This document shows positions 37,115 through 46,566 of a DNA stretch of 64,000 nt, piece by piece. The stretch lies in NCBI GenBank assembly GCA_944389195.1, contig CALXLM010000023.1, forward strand, positions 31,000 to 94,999, read 5' to 3'. Under the pieces are notes generated by a model. It was given only the letters and a program-made list of their open reading frames with translations. It searched no databases and was not told the DNA's origin. The stretch is from an uncultured Opitutales bacterium. Its GTDB lineage: Bacteria; Verrucomicrobiota; Verrucomicrobiia; Opitutales; Intestinicryptomonadaceae. How positions within the stretch are numbered: position 1 is the first letter of the stretch; each line of letters begins with the position of its first letter. The position numbers were made by a program, and so were the translations under genes.

Positions 37115-37341
37115 AATTTTAAAAATCGTGACGCGCCCGCGCGTTCAATCGCGCATTTGCGCAAAAAATTAAGTTGTGTTATCTTGGCTTATAAAAACGG
37201 AGCGTCAAGCAACAAAGTTTAAAAAACGCCCCTTCCGAACCCTCCTGAAGCGCGCGCGGCGGATAATCCAAAACGGCATTACATTATTAGCTTGCGTTAA
37301 ACGGCGTTTTCAAATCTTATCGAAAAAAAGGGCATATTTAT

Positions 37342-37911
37342 ATGAAAGCGTTGTTTTTTGCGATTGTTGCGGCTGCGGCCGCCGTTCAGCCGGCCGAATC
37401 CGTAAAGCTTCCCCCTCCCAACCTCGACCGCGGCGATCCGGTGATGAAGGCGTTTTCAAACCGACATTCAACAAAATCCTTTTCGGCGCGCAAACCCTCA
37501 ATGGCCGACTTGTCGGACCTGCTTTTTGCGGCAAACGGCATAAACCGTCCCGAAAGCGGCAAGCGCACCGCGCCATCGGCATTAAACAGGCAGGACATAA
37601 AAATTTACGTATGCCTTTCCGAGGGCTCGTATATCTACGTCCCGCAAACGCACTCGCTCAAATTGGTATCAAAAGACGATCTCAGGCAGTCTGAAGCGCC
37701 CGTATGCCTCGTTCTCGTATCAGACTTTAACGACAGGTGGAGCGGCCTCGACGCCGGGATAGTTTCGCAAAACATATCGATATTCTGCGCGGGAACGGGT
37801 TTATCGACATATCCGCATACCACAATGGACGCAAAACGCCTGCGAAACGCACTAGGCCTTTCCGACGGGCAAACCCCAATGATTTGCAATTCGGTAGGAT
37901 ACGAACGCTAA
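37342..37911 (+). CDS. Exported nitroreductase-family protein
   Basis: The 189-residue product carries a signal peptide (MKALFFAIVAAAAAVQPAES). A small FMN-binding nitroreductase/SagB-type domain follows, with the RHSTKSF start, DLLFAANGINR, the FMN-phosphate region APSALNRQ and a C-terminal GQTPMICNSVGY block. Nitroreductases transfer electrons from NAD(P)H through FMN. An exported version would need its cofactor outside the cytoplasm, which is unusual. It is smaller than typical cytoplasmic forms but matches SagB-like and periplasmic family members in plan. It stands alone, divergent from tig. Confidence 0.8.
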   Translation: MKALFFAIVAAAAAVQPAESVKLPPPNLDRGDPVMKAFSNRHSTKSFSARKPSMADLSDLLFAANGINRPESGKRTAPSALNRQDIKIYVCLSEGSYIYVPQTHSLKLVSKDDLRQSEAPVCLVLVSDFNDRWSGLDAGIVSQNISIFCAGTGLSTYPHTTMDAKRLRNALGLSDGQTPMICNSVGYER

Positions 37912-38658
37912 ACAGGATCCGCGTTTGCGCGACGGACGCCCCTATGGGGCTTGCGCAATGCCGGCTTCGCGGCGGATAGCGGTATTGTATTTATATGCGG
38001 CTTTACGAATATTCTTTATCCGGCAAAATCCCCTTACCGGAAAAAATGATTTATCGGCTGGCGGCAATGGAATTTGCCGCCCCGCTATTATGATATAAGC
38101 GCGATAGGCGAAATATTGGAAAGCGCTTAAGAGTTTTTGCAATTTGCTTTTAAACCTTTCATTGCGGCGCAAGATTGTTGGAATAATGTATGTGCGCAAT
38201 GCGCCCGATTTTTTACAAGAAATGCCGGCGCGCCTAATTTTTCACAACATGGGCAATAAAATCAACTTTTGCCGCAAACTTTGGTTTTAAAGTATTAGAA
38301 CTTCTTTAACCCCATTAGGCTTTCCGCGTCGAGCTGTTCAAACCAAATATCCCGCAAACGCGCATTTCTAAGGCCGTCCCCATCTCCAGAAATATCCGTG
38401 CCCCACCCACAGGCAAATCTTAATGCTTTGCCGGCGCGCAAACTTCGCGGGCGCACCAAAAAGCCGCCCTTCTAAAACCGCAAACGCCGCTGAAAATATG
38501 GGTCGGCAAAGCGAATCCCAATCCGTTTGAGGATAAGAACGGGCGCGCCAAAACGCTTCTTTAAGCTGCGCCCCCGCTCCAACGGCGCGCCCGAAACACA
38601 GAAAAACACGAAGCCCCGCCCGCGAATCCGATTCGGACAAACGAGCCTGCGGTCGGCA
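37912..38658. other. Intergenic region of about 750 bp without a convincing gene
   Basis: Between the nitroreductase gene and mrdA I see only short overlapping open frames (for example 37942-38199 and 38368-38640, both minus) with no ribosome sites or motifs. I recognise no RNA gene. Confidence 0.5.
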
Positions 38659-40584
38659 TCAATTTTCTATCTTGGGCATGCCCCTGTTTGTTGCGGAAAA
38701 ATATTTTTCGAACGCCGCGCGCACAATCGGAGCGGCGGTTTTTCCGCCTCCCACGTCGCCAGGCTCCTCGCCTTCGACTATGACGCTGATCGCCACCTCC
38801 GGGGCGTCTGCCGGAGCAAAAGCTATCATCCAAGCCAACGTCAGCGGCCTGCCGTTTACGGAGACCTGCGCCGTGCCGGATTTTGCGGCGACCTTTACGC
38901 CCTCAATTGCCGCGCGCTTCGCCGTTCCCCTCTCGACGGCTGCGACCATGCCCGCCACAATGGCGTTGTACTGCTCTTTCGTGAGCGGGATTTTCTTCGC
39001 CCCATGGTACTCGGAGTCGGTTTTTCTTTTTTTATCGTGGAGCATCGACACTTTCGTGCGCGTCTCGCCGCGCGCAAACGACGCCGTAAAAGCCGCAATC
39101 TGAAGCGGCGTAAAAAGCATGTATCCCTGGCCGATAGACGAATTTGCCGTGTCGCCGTTCGTCCACGGGCCGTCGTATTTTCTCCTCTTTTTCTTAAATT
39201 CCGGAGTGGCGATAATTGTTCTACGCCAAGAGTCCTCCTTAAGCTCTATGCCCGGCGACGAATTCAGCCCGAACTCCTCCGCAACTTCGGCTATGCTGTC
39301 GATACCAGATTCTATGCCCGTCTCGTAAAAATATACGTTGCAACTGTGCGCCAAAGCTCCCTCCAAGTCGAGGTTTCCGTGGCCGTACCTACTGTTGCAC
39401 GGAAAAATTCTCGACCCTACCCTATAGCCCCCGTTGCACGTCTTTACCGTATCGACGTCGATAGCCCCGGATTTCAATCCAGCCATCGCAGTGACGATCT
39501 TGAATGTCGAACCGGGAGGATACAAACCCGAAGTCGCCCTGTTAAGCCACGCCCCGCGCGCCGTTATTTCAGCGTCAACCTTGTGGGTGATGTAGGGAGT
39601 GAGCGTGTTGGGGTCGTAGCTCGGGCGCGATACAAGGGACAGTATTTCCCCAGATTTCACGTCGAGCATTACCGCCGCGCCCTTCCGCTCCCCGAAGGCG
39701 TCCTCGACAGCCTGCTGAACGTCTATGTCGAGCGAGGAAAACACGTCGCCCCCCTTTGTTGGCGGAATGTCTAATACATTTTCGTATTTATATCCGGCCA
39801 AATCCACTATCCAAATCTTGGCTCCGCTTTTCCCGGCCAAAACGTCGTCGAATGCCGCCTCGATGCCGGTGCGCCCTATTGTTGGAACAATGGCGTAGGT
39901 TCGGAGGTCTCCTCCTGGAATTTTAGATATGTCGTCGTCAAAATTGTTTGCGACATAACCGAGAGCGTGTGAAGCGACATCCCCGTATGGATAATATCTG
40001 GCCGTGTCAGTGTAAATTTGTATCGGGGAATCGACAGGAATGCGCTCGGCCAAAATGGCATGCTCGCGCGCCGTCAAATTTCTGACAAGCGGCAGTGGCA
40101 AAAGCTGTTTTTGGGCAAAATGCCTGTTATAGTCGGATATTCCCAATTTGTAGTCCGTTCCCAAAATCGAATTAATCTGCGCTAGATACCCGTTCAAAAC
40201 GTTCGATCTGGCGTTCTCGGCTATTTTTGAGTAGTCCGGACGCTCCTTCGAGCCGACGGACTCAAGGCGGGCAAGCTCGGCCTTCTTCAATTTGAAATAC
40301 TCCTCGCGGAACTCCTTGCGGACGTCGTTAAAGTACACCACCGCCGAAAAAATAGGCTCGTTTGTGACAATGAGCTTTCCGTTTCTGTCGTATATGTCCC
40401 CGCGCGTTCCGGGCTCGATTACGCGGCGCATGCTTTGGCGCTCCATTTTCTCGACATATACGTCGTACATAAAAATCTGCCTGTACCCCAAAGCGGCCAA
40501 GAGCGCCGCGAACGCGAGCGCGAATACCCAGTAAAAAAGGTACATGCGGGGGTTTTTTTTAGAATATGTCTGTTCCACGGGCAT
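38659..40584 (-). CDS. mrdA: Penicillin-binding protein 2 (peptidoglycan transpeptidase of the elongasome)
   Basis: PBP2 cross-links peptidoglycan during lateral wall growth. The 641-residue product has one membrane anchor (FYWVFALAFAALLAALGY, about 17-35). The dimerisation part contains RGDIYDRNGKLIVTNEP, and the transpeptidase domain has SxxK in PPGSTFKIV, SxN in AHSCNVYF, and KSG in AAKSGTAQV. The mreD stop overlaps its start by one base (TGATG at 40584). The frame extends further upstream inside mreD but those residues do not belong. It closes the mreB-mreC-mreD-mrdA operon. rodA, the usual partner, is not in the window. Confidence 0.96.
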   Translation of the reverse strand: MPVEQTYSKKNPRMYLFYWVFALAFAALLAALGYRQIFMYDVYVEKMERQSMRRVIEPGTRGDIYDRNGKLIVTNEPIFSAVVYFNDVRKEFREEYFKLKKAELARLESVGSKERPDYSKIAENARSNVLNGYLAQINSILGTDYKLGISDYNRHFAQKQLLPLPLVRNLTAREHAILAERIPVDSPIQIYTDTARYYPYGDVASHALGYVANNFDDDISKIPGGDLRTYAIVPTIGRTGIEAAFDDVLAGKSGAKIWIVDLAGYKYENVLDIPPTKGGDVFSSLDIDVQQAVEDAFGERKGAAVMLDVKSGEILSLVSRPSYDPNTLTPYITHKVDAEITARGAWLNRATSGLYPPGSTFKIVTAMAGLKSGAIDVDTVKTCNGGYRVGSRIFPCNSRYGHGNLDLEGALAHSCNVYFYETGIESGIDSIAEVAEEFGLNSSPGIELKEDSWRRTIIATPEFKKKRRKYDGPWTNGDTANSSIGQGYMLFTPLQIAAFTASFARGETRTKVSMLHDKKRKTDSEYHGAKKIPLTKEQYNAIVAGMVAAVERGTAKRAAIEGVKVAAKSGTAQVSVNGRPLTLAWMIAFAPADAPEVAISVIVEGEEPGDVGGGKTAAPIVRAAFEKYFSATNRGMPKIEN

Positions 40585-41105
40585 CAGTCGTCTTCGCTTA
40601 TCGACATTTCCACACCTAAAATGTTCGCAACCGATACGGGCAGCGACACGCAAAATTTCGCGACCAGCGCGAGCGCAAGCGCGGAGGCCAGGGCGTCGGT
40701 GGAAATTCTGGCCGCATAATCCGCAATGCTGCGCGATCCGCCGTAAAAGAAAAGGGCGTAAAAGAAAAACAATATTATGTTTAAAATCTCCGCCAAAACC
40801 GTGACCGAAAACCAATCGCGCGCAAGAAACCTAAAGCGCATACCGTGCACGGCAAACGCCGAAACCATCCACAAAGCGGCGTTCAAGCCCGGGCGCACCG
40901 GCGTGGAGGCGTCGCTTAAAAAAGCCGAAAATGCCACCACCGCAAGCATCGGCACAAACTTTAAAAACAAGGCCGCGGGTATGATGAGCACCGCGGGCAA
41001 AAGCAGGTATGCTGCCGGCGCAAGCTCCGTGTTTACGGCCGACAGCACGTAGATATAAGCCGCGTTCAAAAACAGTATTATAAATATCCGGATGTCGAAC
41101 AGCAT
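40584..41105 (-). CDS. mreD: Rod-shape-determining membrane protein MreD
   Basis: The product has 173 residues and five or six hydrophobic segments, with the short polar loops typical of MreD, a scaffold of the elongasome. Sequence conservation in this family is low, so the name rests on topology and on its position between mreC and mrdA. The frame reaches a TTG at 41114 that overlaps mreC. The ATG at 41105, five bases after the mreC stop, is the more natural start. Confidence 0.9.
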   Translation of the reverse strand: MLFDIRIFIILFLNAAYIYVLSAVNTELAPAAYLLLPAVLIIPAALFLKFVPMLAVVAFSAFLSDASTPVRPGLNAALWMVSAFAVHGMRFRFLARDWFSVTVLAEILNIILFFFYALFFYGGSRSIADYAARISTDALASALALALVAKFCVSLPVSVANILGVEMSISEDD

Positions 41106-41110
41106 TGTTT

Positions 41111-41950
41111 TCAATCCGTTTTAATGTCCGCAACGGGTATCAGCACCGCCACCTCCCTCAAGGAGGCCAGGCCTTTCGGAAGCCTTACCCTGCCCGACTT
41201 GAATATGCCGTCGGGTTCGGGCGCAAGCGACACGATTTCCCCTATGAGTATGCCTTCCGGGAACGTTCCGGCCAGCGCCGACGTCACGAGCCTCAGCGGA
41301 GACGTCGCGCTTGCCGACAAATCCGCCGGGGCGTCGAACACTTCCCCGTGCGCGCTTTGAAGCGAAAGCGAGCCCAAGCCCTGATAAATTATGGGGCGGT
41401 CCTCTCCCGCGACATGCGCCGCCATTCTGAATTTGCGGCTACTTACAAGCTCAACAACCGAAGTGTAGGCGTTGACCTTCGCTATGCGCCCCACCACTCC
41501 GCCTCCGTAAACGACGGCGTACCCTTCCCTGATGCCGTGGAGGCTCCCCTTGCGGATTGTGACATGCTGCCACCATGCGCTTATGTCGCGCCTGCACACG
41601 CGCGCAATTTCTGTCTTGAATTTCTCGTGCGAAGGCAGGTTCAATATTTTTTCAAAGCGGTGTATCTGGCTTCTCAGCGAGGCGTTTTCGAGAACCTTCA
41701 ACTCATACGCCGAATTAAGGCGAGCTAAATCCCTGCCCGCCTCTATCAAATCCCTTTTCGATTTCGCCGAGAGGCTCCAAAATTTTTCAAGGTCGCTAAG
41801 CTGCGATGGTATGGCGTCGAGCGGAGCGCGGAACTCCTCGAAAGCCCTGTTTACTGAATTCCTAACCGCCGTCGGCGCAAACAAACACGCCGCCACGGCG
41901 ACGGCAAAAACCGCAAGGTTCCGCACCGCTGTCAGTTTACGCCACCGCAT
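41111..41950 (-). CDS. mreC: Rod-shape-determining protein MreC
   Basis: MreC spans the inner membrane and organises wall synthesis enzymes around MreB. The 279-residue product has an N-terminal membrane helix (LAVFAVAVAACLFAPTAV), a coiled-coil stretch (about 45-95) and a beta-rich periplasmic domain. That domain has the blocks VVGRIAKVNAYTSVVELVSS and GLGSLSLQSAHGEV, and SLAPEPDGIFKSGRV near the end. It lies 27 bases after mreB. Confidence 0.93.
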   Translation of the reverse strand: MRWRKLTAVRNLAVFAVAVAACLFAPTAVRNSVNRAFEEFRAPLDAIPSQLSDLEKFWSLSAKSKRDLIEAGRDLARLNSAYELKVLENASLRSQIHRFEKILNLPSHEKFKTEIARVCRRDISAWWQHVTIRKGSLHGIREGYAVVYGGGVVGRIAKVNAYTSVVELVSSRKFRMAAHVAGEDRPIIYQGLGSLSLQSAHGEVFDAPADLSASATSPLRLVTSALAGTFPEGILIGEIVSLAPEPDGIFKSGRVRLPKGLASLREVAVLIPVADIKTD

Positions 41951-41977
41951 TTCAAACTCAAAGCCGCGGAAGCGGCA

Positions 41978-42994
41978 TCAGGAGTTTTCCTTTGTCCAGA
42001 AATCGTAGTTTTGCAAAACCACGCCGGTCCCGTTCACCACGGCCCTGAGAGGGTCGTCGGCGACGAAACACGGCAACAGAGTGCTTGCCGTTATCCTGAG
42101 GTTGAGGTTGCGTATGAGGGCCCCACCTCCGGCAAGCACGATGCCCCTGTCGACAAGGTCCGCGCTCAGCTGCGGGGAGATTTTCTCGAGAACCTCGTGA
42201 ATGACGTCGGTAATCGCCTTAAAAGCGTCTGAAAGCGCCTCGCGTATTTCCTGCGAAGAGACGTACAGCGTTTTCGGAAGGCCGGAGACGGCGTCGCGCC
42301 CCTTGACCTCCCATGTAAGCTCCTTTTCAAGCGGAAAGGCCGAGCCTATGTTTATCTTTATGTCTTCCGCCGTGCGCTCGCCTATGATGAGGTTGTATGC
42401 GCGCTTCATGTACTGTATGATGCAGTTGTCGAATTCGTCTCCGCCGATGCGGACGCTTCTCGAACATACTACGTTTGAAAGCGAAATTACCGCGACCTCC
42501 GTCGTTCCGCCGCCGATGTCGACAATCATGCTTGCGTTCGGCTCCTCTATCGGAAGCCCCACGCCTATGGCCGCCATGAGCGGCTCCTCCTTGAGGCAGA
42601 CCGAACGCGCGCCGGCGTGTATGGCCGACTCCTGAACCGCCCTGCGCTCGACTTCCGTGATTCCCGACGGAACAGCTACGACCACCCTCGGGGCTATGAA
42701 ACTGAATTGCTTGGAGGCCTTCTCTATAAAATAGCGCAGCATGATTTCGGTTATTTCGAAATCGGCTATGACGCCAACTTTCATCGGCCTGATGGCCGTG
42801 ATATTGCCGGGAGTTTTCCCGAGCATCTTTTTCGCCTTCTCGCCGACGGCCACAACCTTTTTCGAATTGTTATAGACCGCCACAACGCTCGGCTCGCTCA
42901 TTACCACGCCTGAATCCTTGACGTAAACGAGCGTATTGGCCGTCCCGAGGTCGATGCCGATATCGTTTGAAAGAAAACCTTTGATGCCTGACAT
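41978..42994 (-). CDS. mreB: Rod-shape-determining actin homologue MreB
   Basis: MreB forms membrane-associated filaments that guide lateral wall synthesis. The 338-residue product has the actin-fold nucleotide motifs: NDIGIDLGTANTLVYV (phosphate 1), IVDIGGGTTEVAVISL (phosphate 2) and IVLAGGGALIRNL (adenosine). The MreB-specific PMKVGVIADFEITE and RVVVAVPSGITEVERRAV are also present. It heads the mreBCD-mrdA operon and is divergent from dsbD across about 130 AT-rich bases that must hold both promoters. It implies a rod-shaped cell. Confidence 0.98.
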   Translation of the reverse strand: MSGIKGFLSNDIGIDLGTANTLVYVKDSGVVMSEPSVVAVYNNSKKVVAVGEKAKKMLGKTPGNITAIRPMKVGVIADFEITEIMLRYFIEKASKQFSFIAPRVVVAVPSGITEVERRAVQESAIHAGARSVCLKEEPLMAAIGVGLPIEEPNASMIVDIGGGTTEVAVISLSNVVCSRSVRIGGDEFDNCIIQYMKRAYNLIIGERTAEDIKINIGSAFPLEKELTWEVKGRDAVSGLPKTLYVSSQEIREALSDAFKAITDVIHEVLEKISPQLSADLVDRGIVLAGGGALIRNLNLRITASTLLPCFVADDPLRAVVNGTGVVLQNYDFWTKENS

Positions 42995-43121
42995 AAAAAT
43001 TTCCGTTTTTTTGCGATTGATATAATATGTGATTCGATTAAAGTTTTAACCTTCAAAATCAAAACCCTTCCCGATTGATAAAAAATCGCCGTTATTCGGC
43101 GGATTGTCAACATTTATTACA

Positions 43122-44873
43122 ATGAAAACCCTTTACATAGCCATAGTATCGGCGTGCGTCTTTCCATGCCTCCTTTATCCGCAAGTCAAGTTCTCGGCGG
43201 AAGCGGTGAAATCCGACATCTCGCACGGCTCGCCTGCCGTAGTGTCGCTGCGCCTGTCCGTCGAGCCTAAGTGGCATATATACGGGCGGAAATCGGAACT
43301 CGGATCGCCGACGACGTTTGAATTTTCCATGCCGAAAGGCCTAAAGCTCGAGTCGCTCGAATGGCCCGCCGAAAAAAGCTTTAAGTTCATGGGCATGGAA
43401 TACCGCGGCTATGACGGGACTCTAAACGTCACGGCTAAAATTTCGTCCGAGGCCCCCGCGACAACGGATTCGCTGAAGCGCGTTGCCGTAAAAGCAAAAT
43501 GGCTTGCATGTTCTGACACTTGCGTTCCCGGAGAAGCCTCCGCCGAAATTACGCTTAACGAAACGCCCCCACCTACCGTAAGAACTCCGACTGAGGGCTC
43601 CGCGCATTTACAAAAATCCCCCAGCGGGCAAAAACCGGGCGGAGAAAGCGGATACGGATTTCTTGCAGCCTTATTTGCGGCGTTTGCAGGCGGCATGATT
43701 CTAAACCTGATGCCATGTGTTTTTCCGGTGATAGGGCTAAAGATTCTTTCGTTCGTAGAGGGGGCGCGCGGATCGAGAAGGTCGGCGGTCTCAGGCGCGG
43801 CATTCTACGCGTTGGGAATAGTTGCAAGTTTTGAAATTTTAGCGGGCGCGCTTCTCGTCCTGCGCGCGGCGGGCGAAAATCTCGGTTGGGGCTTCCAGCT
43901 GCAAAACCCCGCTTTCACTGCGGCGATGGCATTGCTGTTTTTTGCCATGGCGCTGAGCTTTGCGGGAGCTTTTGAAATAGGGGCGTCGCTGGCGGGCGGA
44001 AGCCAGCAGGCAAGAGGAATAAAAGGCAAAAACGGACGCTTGAAATCATTTATGTCGGGCGTAGTTGCAGTTTTGGTTGCAAGCCCGTGTACGGCCCCGT
44101 TTATGGGCGGAGCTGTGGGGGCGGCGCTCTCGGGGGGAATATCCGCAGCCGAATCCCTTGCTATCTTCATGGCTTTGGGCTTGGGAATGGCGGCTCCGTA
44201 TGTCGTTTTGTCCGCTATACCTGGGTTGTCCAAATATATGCCGCGTCCGGGAATGTGGATGGAAACGCTAAAGCAAATACTTTCCATACCCCTGTTCGCC
44301 ACTGCGGCGTGGCTTGCGTGGCTCTACATTGCGCAAACCGGCTCCGCCGGGCGCATGCTTTCGGCTGCACTGGTAGCCGCCGTCGGGCTGCGGATATACG
44401 GCATTTACAGCCTCCCTCATTTTTCAAAAACCGCGCGGAGCCTGTCGATATCGGCAGCAGTGGCATCGTGCGCGGCCGCGCTATGGATATGCGCATCAGA
44501 ATGCACGCACTCCGGCGCGCAAAAATCTGAAGTCGCGCCAGATTCGACATGGAGCGCCGAGCGTCTTGAAGCCCTCAGAGCCGGAGGAAAAACGGTATAT
44601 GTGGACTTCACCGCCGCATGGTGCCTCACCTGCCAATACAACAAGCGCATACTGCAAAGCAAAACCGTGGAAAAACTGTTCCAAAAAAACGGGATAGTCA
44701 CTCTCGTGGGCGACTGGACAAACCGCAATCCTGAAATAGCCAAAGAACTTGAAAAGTACGGCCGCGCCGGAGTTCCGTTGAACCTGATTTTTCCGCCTAA
44801 GGGCGACCCGGTAATCCTTCCGGCAATTTTGACGGAGTCGGCGATTGTCGAAGCGGTTGACAAAATAAAATAA
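43122..44873 (+). CDS. dsbD: Thiol:disulfide interchange protein DsbD-like
   Basis: DsbD carries electrons from cytoplasmic thioredoxin across the membrane to periplasmic thiol proteins. The 583-residue product has a signal peptide (TLYIAIVSACVFPCLLYP) and a DsbD-alpha-like N-terminal domain with a redox pair in CSDTCVPG (about residue 132). An eight-helix membrane domain contains the paired cysteine motifs LMPCVFPVIGLK and ASPCTAPFMGG. The C-terminal thioredoxin-like domain has WCLTCQ (about 502). I chose the ATG at 43122 over an upstream in-frame start at 43104, since the signal peptide starts there. It is followed by lysA after 26 bases. Confidence 0.93.
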   Translation: MKTLYIAIVSACVFPCLLYPQVKFSAEAVKSDISHGSPAVVSLRLSVEPKWHIYGRKSELGSPTTFEFSMPKGLKLESLEWPAEKSFKFMGMEYRGYDGTLNVTAKISSEAPATTDSLKRVAVKAKWLACSDTCVPGEASAEITLNETPPPTVRTPTEGSAHLQKSPSGQKPGGESGYGFLAALFAAFAGGMILNLMPCVFPVIGLKILSFVEGARGSRRSAVSGAAFYALGIVASFEILAGALLVLRAAGENLGWGFQLQNPAFTAAMALLFFAMALSFAGAFEIGASLAGGSQQARGIKGKNGRLKSFMSGVVAVLVASPCTAPFMGGAVGAALSGGISAAESLAIFMALGLGMAAPYVVLSAIPGLSKYMPRPGMWMETLKQILSIPLFATAAWLAWLYIAQTGSAGRMLSAALVAAVGLRIYGIYSLPHFSKTARSLSISAAVASCAAALWICASECTHSGAQKSEVAPDSTWSAERLEALRAGGKTVYVDFTAAWCLTCQYNKRILQSKTVEKLFQKNGIVTLVGDWTNRNPEIAKELEKYGRAGVPLNLIFPPKGDPVILPAILTESAIVEAVDKIK

Positions 44874-44899
44874 TTCGCCACACTTTCGGGCGGTTTTAT

Positions 44900-46153
44900 A
44901 TGAAAGTAGAGCAACCAAAATTTTTAGACTGGAGGACGGCAAAAAGGATCGCCGACAAATACTCCACGCCGTGCTATGTTTACGACGAATCGTCGCTCAT
45001 AAGACAGGCCCGGGCGGCCCTCGCCTTTCCCAACGCGTTCGGGCTTACGGTGAGATACGCGATGAAGGCAGCTTCAAACGCCTACATATTGAGGTTGTTC
45101 GATTCTCTGGGGCTGCATATGGACGCATCGAGCGCCTACGAAGTCGAACGCGCGATGCTTGCGGGCATAAATCCGGAGCGGATTTCGCTGTCGTCGCAGG
45201 AGCTTCCGAAAAATTTGAGGGAAATTGTGGGCCTGGGCGTATCCTACAACGCCTGTTCCATTCTTCAACTTGAAGCTTTCGGGAAAATCGCGCCCGGCGG
45301 CGCGGTGGGCGTACGCATGAATCCGGGACTCGGTTCAGGGGGAACACGCCGCACGAACGTCGGAGGACCGGCGTCGTCGTTCGGAATCTGGCACGAATAC
45401 ATTCCGCAAATAAAAAAGACGGCGAAAAAATATGGATTGAAAATTGTGCGCATTCACACCCACATAGGTTCGGGATCTGATCCGGCCGTATGGAGCAAAG
45501 TTGCGGAAATGAGCATGAATACGGTGGAACAATTCGCCGACGTTGAAATTCTCGACATGGGCGGAGGCTTCAAGGTCGGACGCATGGCCGGAGAAAAATC
45601 GGCAGATTTTCAAAAAATTGGGAAGTCGGTCGCAAAACACATAAGGGAATTCGCCAAAAGGACGGGAAGAAAAATCCGATTTGAAATAGAACCCGGCACT
45701 TTTCTTTTGGCCAATTGCGGAGCCGTCCTGGCAAGGGTGCAGGATATTTGCGATACGGGAAGGGATGGTTATAAGTTTATCAAGCTCGATTCCGGAATGA
45801 CCGACATTTTAAGGCCCTCCATCTACGGAGCGCAACACCCGATATCGATTCTTTCGGAAAAGCCGGAAAGCAGAACGGAAAAATACATCGTCGTCGGGCA
45901 TTGCTGCGAAAGTGGCGACATACTCACGCCCGCGCCAGGAGATCCCGAGGCATTAAGCCCGCGCCGCATGCCGAAGGCCAAAATAGGCGATTTTTGCGTT
46001 ATAGGCGGGGCTGGCGCATATTGCAGTTCAATGAGTCCTAACAACTACAATTCCTATCCTGCCTCCCCCGAGGTCGTACTTTTGAAAAACGGTAGGCTAA
46101 AGGCAATACGCCGCCGCCAAACCCTTGAACAGATTGTGGAAAACGAAATATGA
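44900..46153 (+). CDS. lysA: Diaminopimelate decarboxylase
   Basis: LysA makes lysine from meso-diaminopimelate using pyridoxal phosphate. The 417-residue product has the alanine-racemase-like barrel with the PLP lysine in RYAMKAAS (Lys56), HTHIGSGSD, the glycine-rich DMGGGFKVG phosphate loop and EPGTFLLANCG. The C-terminal domain has the substrate cysteine in GHCCESGDIL and a YNSYPASPEV-type tail. The GHCCESGD and ADKYSTPCYVYDE blocks favour LysA over the related carboxynorspermidine decarboxylase. Its stop overlaps the next start by four bases. Confidence 0.92.
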   Translation: MKVEQPKFLDWRTAKRIADKYSTPCYVYDESSLIRQARAALAFPNAFGLTVRYAMKAASNAYILRLFDSLGLHMDASSAYEVERAMLAGINPERISLSSQELPKNLREIVGLGVSYNACSILQLEAFGKIAPGGAVGVRMNPGLGSGGTRRTNVGGPASSFGIWHEYIPQIKKTAKKYGLKIVRIHTHIGSGSDPAVWSKVAEMSMNTVEQFADVEILDMGGGFKVGRMAGEKSADFQKIGKSVAKHIREFAKRTGRKIRFEIEPGTFLLANCGAVLARVQDICDTGRDGYKFIKLDSGMTDILRPSIYGAQHPISILSEKPESRTEKYIVVGHCCESGDILTPAPGDPEALSPRRMPKAKIGDFCVIGGAGAYCSSMSPNNYNSYPASPEVVLLKNGRLKAIRRRQTLEQIVENEI

Positions 46154-46566
46154 TTGCCCATGAAACTCAGGTTCGCGTCCGATTCGCCGAAACGGACGCG
46201 ATGGGAGTCGTCTATCATGCAAACTATCTGCCGTGGTGCGAAAGCGCGCGAATAGCCCTGATAGCTTCGATAGGCCTAAGCTACCGCAAAATGAGCGACA
46301 GCGGATACCACCTGCCGGTCGTAGAAGCACATTTAAACTACAAGCACCCGGCGAAATTCGACGACCTTGTGACGGTGCGCGCGGCGATAAAAACAAAACC
46401 GTCCCTCAAGGTAAAAGTCGAATACGAGATTTCGGCGGACGGAAAACTGCTTGCCACGGGCTATACCGTACACGTGTTTGTAAATAGGGACGGAATGCCC
46501 ATCAGACCGCCCAAAGAAGTATTGAACGCCCTTTTGGAGGCTTTTGACAAGGGCGCCCCACAATGA
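46150..46566 (+). CDS. YbgC-type acyl-CoA thioesterase (hot-dog fold)
   Basis: The 138-residue product has the 4HBT/YbgC signature RVRFAETDAMGVVYHANYLPWCE, with the catalytic Asp of the ETDAMG loop, and the central LNYKHPAKFDDLVTV strand. Such enzymes hydrolyse acyl-CoA or acyl-ACP thioesters; YbgC in Tol-Pal operons acts on short or long acyl-CoA. Start and stop each overlap neighbouring genes by four bases, so it is translated with lysA and the glycosyltransferase. No tol genes are near. Confidence 0.9.
   Translation: MIAHETQVRVRFAETDAMGVVYHANYLPWCESARIALIASIGLSYRKMSDSGYHLPVVEAHLNYKHPAKFDDLVTVRAAIKTKPSLKVKVEYEISADGKLLATGYTVHVFVNRDGMPIRPPKEVLNALLEAFDKGAPQ

Noticed and set aside
38368..38640. 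90-codon minus-strand frame next to mrdA
   Set aside because: Arg/Gly-rich reading of a GC-rich stretch, no start signals, no motif.
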